A program made the position numbers and the translations under genes. 64,000 bases of DNA from Lachnospiraceae bacterium UBA7093 (lineage in GTDB: Bacteria; Bacillota; Clostridia; Lachnospirales; Lachnospiraceae): positions 30,896-94,895 of the forward strand of contig DKYT01000013.1 in the NCBI GenBank assembly GCA_002492465.1. Reading direction: 5' to 3'. The notes beneath the pieces were generated by a model, which saw nothing but the letters and a program-made list of their open reading frames with translations, was not told where the DNA came from and did no database searches. Positions 60,893 to 64,000 of this stretch are shown here, piece by piece. Within the stretch, counting starts at the first letter, position 1. Each line of letters opens with the position of its first letter.

Positions 60893-62137
60893 ATGGATGT
60901 ATTGATACAGTTAGGAAAAAATGCTGTGGAAGCAAAGTTTGCGCTTCAGGAGCTTTCCACGGCGCAGAAGGATCATGCCTTGTATGCCGTTGCAAGGGCG
61001 CTTAGGGCAAACGACTCATGGATTCTTCAGGAAAATGCAAAGGATATTGAGAAGGGCGAGGAGAAAGGGATGCATCCGGGGCTGCTTGACCGGCTGCGGC
61101 TTACCTCTGACCGTATAGAGGGAATGGCGGAGGGACTTGAACAGATTGCCATGCTTCCCGATCCCATAGGGGAAGTACTGGAAACCATAGAGCGCCCCAA
61201 CGGTCTTCGAATTGAAAAGAGAAGGGTCCCGATGGGGGTAATCGGCATGATTTATGAGTCCCGTCCCAATGTTACAGCCGATGCCTTCGGATTGTGCTTT
61301 AAAAGCGGCAATGCCGTTATTTTAAAGGGCGGCAGCGATGCCATCTGCTCCAATCAGGCGATTACAAAAGTGATCAGAGACGCATTGAAGGAGGAGGGGA
61401 TTACAGAAGATGCGGTTCAGCTCATCACCTCCACCGACAGGGCGGTGGCACAGGAATTTATGAGAATGAAGGCGTATGTGGATCTTCTCATTCCCAGAGG
61501 CGGTGCAGGGTTGATCAGAAGCGTGGTGGAGAACAGCACCATACCGGTGATTGAAACGGGAACGGGAAATTGTCATATCTATGTAGATCAGGATGCGGAT
61601 CTTGAAAAGGCAGTGCCCATTATTATCAATGCCAAGACACAGAGGATTGGGGTATGCAATGCATGTGAATCCCTTGTAATCCATGAAGCCATAAAAGAAA
61701 AGCTGCTCCCGGTATTGGCGAAAGCCCTGGAAAAGCATCACGTGGAGATACGCGGAGACGAGGGAGTACAGCAGGTGATTGGCTGTACGCCGGCATCGGA
61801 AGAGGACTATGGAAAAGAGTATTTGGATTATATCATATCCATGAAGACGGTTTCCTCCGTGGAGGAGGCGATCCGCCATATCAACCGCTATAATACCAGA
61901 CATTCAGAGGCGATTCTTACGGAAAATAAAGAGACGGCGGAGAAATTTTTAAACCAGGTGGATGCCGCCTGTGTTTATGTAAATGCATCCACCCGGTTTA
62001 CCGACGGGTTTGAATTTGGTTTTGGCGCTGAGATCGGTATCAGCACCCAGAAGCTCCATGCAAGAGGTCCTATGGGGCTTAAAGAGCTTACGTCCTACAA
62101 ATACAGAATTGTGGGAACGGGACAAATCCGGGAATAG
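60893..62137 (+). CDS. proA: Gamma-glutamyl phosphate reductase
   Basis: 414 residues, aldehyde-dehydrogenase fold. Nucleotide region MIYESRPNVTADAFG and KSGNAVILKGGSDA, catalytic Cys in RIGVCNACESLVIH, C-terminal GFGAEIGISTQKLHARGPMGL. Second step of proline synthesis, reducing glutamyl 5-phosphate to the semialdehyde. proB is not in the window. Ends 1 bp from the stop of the convergent DegV gene. Confidence 0.97.
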   Translation: MDVLIQLGKNAVEAKFALQELSTAQKDHALYAVARALRANDSWILQENAKDIEKGEEKGMHPGLLDRLRLTSDRIEGMAEGLEQIAMLPDPIGEVLETIERPNGLRIEKRRVPMGVIGMIYESRPNVTADAFGLCFKSGNAVILKGGSDAICSNQAITKVIRDALKEEGITEDAVQLITSTDRAVAQEFMRMKAYVDLLIPRGGAGLIRSVVENSTIPVIETGTGNCHIYVDQDADLEKAVPIIINAKTQRIGVCNACESLVIHEAIKEKLLPVLAKALEKHHVEIRGDEGVQQVIGCTPASEEDYGKEYLDYIISMKTVSSVEEAIRHINRYNTRHSEAILTENKETAEKFLNQVDAACVYVNASTRFTDGFEFGFGAEIGISTQKLHARGPMGLKELTSYKYRIVGTGQIRE

Positions 62138-62138
62138 A

Positions 62139-62981
62139 TCAGGGGGCAAAGTATGCCACTGCGATTGCGCCGGGTCCTACGTGGGTTCCGATGGTTCCTC
62201 CTACAGTGGCAACAGGAAGCCGGTCCACATGATCTTTCCAAAGCTTTTCGCTGTCGGTAATGTATTTCTGGATCAACAGGTCGCTCAGACCGGTATAGCC
62301 TAAAAAGTAGGGCTTCTTAAAATCAATTCCTCCCGATGCGTCTATTCGCTGGGCAAGCAGGTTATTTCCCTGCTTTGAGCCCCGCGCTTTGCCCAGCATG
62401 ACCACTTCGCCGTCCACAACGCCTACCACGGGCTTGATGGACAGAACATTTCCTGCAAAGGCAACGGTTTTGGAGATCCGTCCGCCTTTTTTTAAGTATT
62501 CCAATGTATCCAAAAGGGCGATCAGGTGGATATTTTTCTTTTCCTTTTCCAGGGTATCCACGATGGTCTGTATGTCATTGCCGGCATCCTTTAGCTGCAG
62601 GGCATATTCCACCAGCGCCCGTTCGCCCACCGTTGCGTTTTCACTGTCTACCACAAATGCCCTGCCTTCAAATTCTTTTGCGGCGATACAGGCGCTTTGA
62701 TAAGTGCCCGATAATTTGCCCGACAGGGTAATCACAAGAGCAAGGTCGCCGGCATCGGTTACTTTCCGGATTGCCTGTTCAAAATCATAGGGGGAGATCT
62801 GGCTTGTAACGGGAAGCGCTTCGTATTCGATCAGCTTTTCGTAAAATTCCCTGTGGCTTAAATTGACTCCGTCCAGATATTCTTCCGTGTCAAAGGTGAT
62901 CTTCATGGGAAGAACCGTGAGATCCTCCCTGCCGGGATTGGTGATGTCGGAGGAGGAATCGGTTATAATTTGAATTTTCAT
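62139..62981 (-). CDS. DegV-family fatty-acid-binding protein
   Basis: 280 residues. Begins MKIQIITDSSSDIT; carries VTSQISPYDFEQ (the fatty-acid carboxylate Thr/Ser loop), SGKLSGTYQSA, and the C-terminal HVGPGAIAVAYF. Such proteins (FakB) present fatty acids to the kinase FakA; no FakA is visible here. The Met at 62981 is used because GAGG lies 7 bp ahead of it on the minus strand; the longer frame from 63059 spans the likely promoter leader. Confidence 0.93.
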   Translation of the reverse strand: MKIQIITDSSSDITNPGREDLTVLPMKITFDTEEYLDGVNLSHREFYEKLIEYEALPVTSQISPYDFEQAIRKVTDAGDLALVITLSGKLSGTYQSACIAAKEFEGRAFVVDSENATVGERALVEYALQLKDAGNDIQTIVDTLEKEKKNIHLIALLDTLEYLKKGGRISKTVAFAGNVLSIKPVVGVVDGEVVMLGKARGSKQGNNLLAQRIDASGGIDFKKPYFLGYTGLSDLLIQKYITDSEKLWKDHVDRLPVATVGGTIGTHVGPGAIAVAYFAP

Positions 62982-63030
62982 GTTTTTCCTCATTTCTGCG
63001 CTCCTTTTGCGCGTTTCATTGTCAGAAGGA

Positions 63031-63059
63031 AGTATAGCACAGTCCCTTTCTGCTGTCAA
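63031..63059 (-). promoter_or_regulatory. Promoter of the DegV gene
   Basis: On the minus strand TTGACA (63059-63054) and TATACT (63036-63031), 17-bp spacing. Confidence 0.8.
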
Positions 63060-63077
63060 AATAGGGTATATCTTTTA

Positions 63078-63106
63078 TTGTACGGCAAATCAACCTGTGC
63101 TATAAT
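63078..63106 (+). promoter_or_regulatory. Promoter of the lactonase gene
   Basis: TTGTAC (63078-63083) and TATAAT (63101-63106), 17 bp apart, with an extended -10 TGC. Divergent from the DegV promoter 18 bp away. Confidence 0.75.
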
Positions 63107-63145
63107 AAGGGAAGATTTGCAAAAACGTTCCGCATGGAGGTTGTT

Positions 63146-64000
63146 ATGGGAAAAGAAAAATATGTAGCCTATGTATCCACATACACATCAGGAAATAAAA
63201 GCAGCTTTGGAATACGCATTTATGACGTGGATTTGGAAAACGGAAGATTTTCCGAAAAGGATCAGGTAGAGATCACAAATTCTTCTTATGTAACCATATC
63301 CCACAACCGTAAATATTTGTATTCCATTACCGATTTTGGTGTGGAATCCTACAAAATCCTGGATGACGGAAGCCTTGCAGTGATCAACCATGCGCCTATT
63401 AACGGCATGAGAGGATGTTATCTTTCCACCGACTATGAGGATAAGTTTCTGTTTGTAGCAGGGTATCATGACGCCAAGCTGACCGTTTTGAGAGTGGAGG
63501 AGAACGGCGCTATCGGAGAGATCACAGAGGAAATATTCCACAAAGGGCTGGGCAGCATAGCGGAGAGAAATTTCAGACCTCATATTAACTGTGTGAAGAT
63601 GACCAGAGACAACAGATTTCTGTGCGCTGCAGATCTGGGTATGGATCATGTGGTGGTCTATGAACTGAATCATTTAAGCGGTAAACTGCGCCAGGTGGAT
63701 ATTATAAGAAGCGAACAGGAATCGGCGCCACGCCATTTGAAATTTTCAAAGGACGGAAAGTATTTATATATTGTGCATGAACTGAAAAATTATATTGATG
63801 TGTATACGTATTCCATAGACGAGCACAACAATCCTGTTTTTACCAAAATACAGAATATTCCCACTTTGAATTCTTACCATGCCGGCGGATCGGCTGCAAG
63901 CGCCCTTACCTTCTCGGAGGATTTCCAGTATCTGTGCAGCTCCAACGCAGGGGATAACAGCGTCATTGTCTATAAAATCGATCAGGAGACAGGGCTGCTT
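63146..64000 (+). CDS. Lactonase-family beta-propeller protein (6-phosphogluconolactonase-like), 3' end outside window
   Basis: 285 codons to the window edge, no stop. The start ATG at 63146 follows GGAGG by 5 bp. Repeating blade sequences (RPHINCVKMTRDNRFLCAAD, APRHLKFSKDGKYLYIVHE, SALTFSEDFQYLCSSNAG) match the seven-bladed YkgB/Pgl lactonase fold (about 340 residues), with the conserved PRH and H...G positions. May hydrolyse 6-phosphogluconolactone or an unrelated lactone. Cytoplasmic; no signal peptide. Confidence 0.88.
   Translation, partial: MGKEKYVAYVSTYTSGNKSSFGIRIYDVDLENGRFSEKDQVEITNSSYVTISHNRKYLYSITDFGVESYKILDDGSLAVINHAPINGMRGCYLSTDYEDKFLFVAGYHDAKLTVLRVEENGAIGEITEEIFHKGLGSIAERNFRPHINCVKMTRDNRFLCAADLGMDHVVVYELNHLSGKLRQVDIIRSEQESAPRHLKFSKDGKYLYIVHELKNYIDVYTYSIDEHNNPVFTKIQNIPTLNSYHAGGSAASALTFSEDFQYLCSSNAGDNSVIVYKIDQETGLL

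Noticed and set aside
62138..62138. Terminator between proA and the DegV gene
   Set aside because: Stops are 1 bp apart and no hairpin with T-run is visible at the junction.
1..64000. tRNA, rRNA, CRISPR array, prophage or insertion sequence
   Set aside because: Intergenic regions were read for cloverleaf ends, regularly spaced repeats and transposase or integrase motifs; none was found. Short or divergent RNAs could still be missed.

Overview
The window looks like chromosomal DNA of a strictly anaerobic, spore-forming, low-to-mid GC Firmicute, most probably a Lachnospiraceae (Clostridium cluster XIVa) gut species. Reasons, all inferred from gene content: clostridial gene order (tepA-like/ftsK, fhs/folD, yqfC-yqfD-phoH-HD protein-ybeY), Rex and electron-bifurcating NfnAB, a Re-type citrate synthase homologue, BspA-like leucine-rich surface proteins, YesM/YesN sugar regulation and many strong GGAGG ribosome binding sites. 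I see no rRNA, tRNA, prophage, CRISPR array or intact insertion sequence.

Layout. 1-4.7 kb: two tandem surface proteins sharing a C-terminal module and a TPxTGD...HPKWFL anchor, then a leaderless subtilisin-like protease whose ribosome binding site lies inside the preceding terminator stem. 4.7-8.3 kb: a Re-citrate synthase-like enzyme, a GntR/FCD repressor and NADP-isocitrate dehydrogenase, with a perfect palindrome over the promoter -10 box; icd is bracketed by two unusual hairpin repeats. 8.6-28.4 kb: a carbohydrate locus with an MCP chemoreceptor, two GH94-like phosphorylases, a GH30 glycosidase, an ABC sugar transporter, a second lipoprotein binding protein beside a YesM/YesN two-component system, and a convergent periplasmic-binding-protein/GGDEF fusion. 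The enzymes lack signal peptides, so imported beta-gluco-oligosaccharides are probably cleaved by phosphorolysis in the cytoplasm. 28.4-30.3 kb: ABC-F ATPase, divergent from Rex.

30.4-34.9 kb: rex, a coiled-coil protein, nnr (NAD(P)HX repair), alr and a solitary mazF/ndoA. 35-44.3 kb: CNNM/CBS membrane protein, yebC, a membrane protein with an acidic tail, ClpP-like TepA, FtsK/SpoIIIE, and the one-carbon genes fhs and folD. 44.4-50.1 kb: Lachnospiraceae-type membrane proteins (zinc ribbon, TPR, MORN) flanking nfnAB. 50.1-55 kb: rlmH, sporulation genes yqfC/yqfD, phoH, a shortened PgpH-like HD protein with a broken HD motif, ybeY. 55-64 kb: a SpoVB-like flippase, a small anchored protein, two FAD proteins, 5-formyl-THF cyclo-ligase, proA, a DegV protein (minus strand) and the start of a beta-propeller lactonase.

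The most noteworthy items are the structured hairpin cluster inserted between gntR and icd (13-bp flanking repeat, 9-nt loop complementarity), the 217-bp foldback after icd, the PBP-GGDEF sugar-sensor fusion, the HD-to-HR PgpH homologue, and the two-phosphorylase locus. All family assignments rest on reading the sequence; no database search was run.
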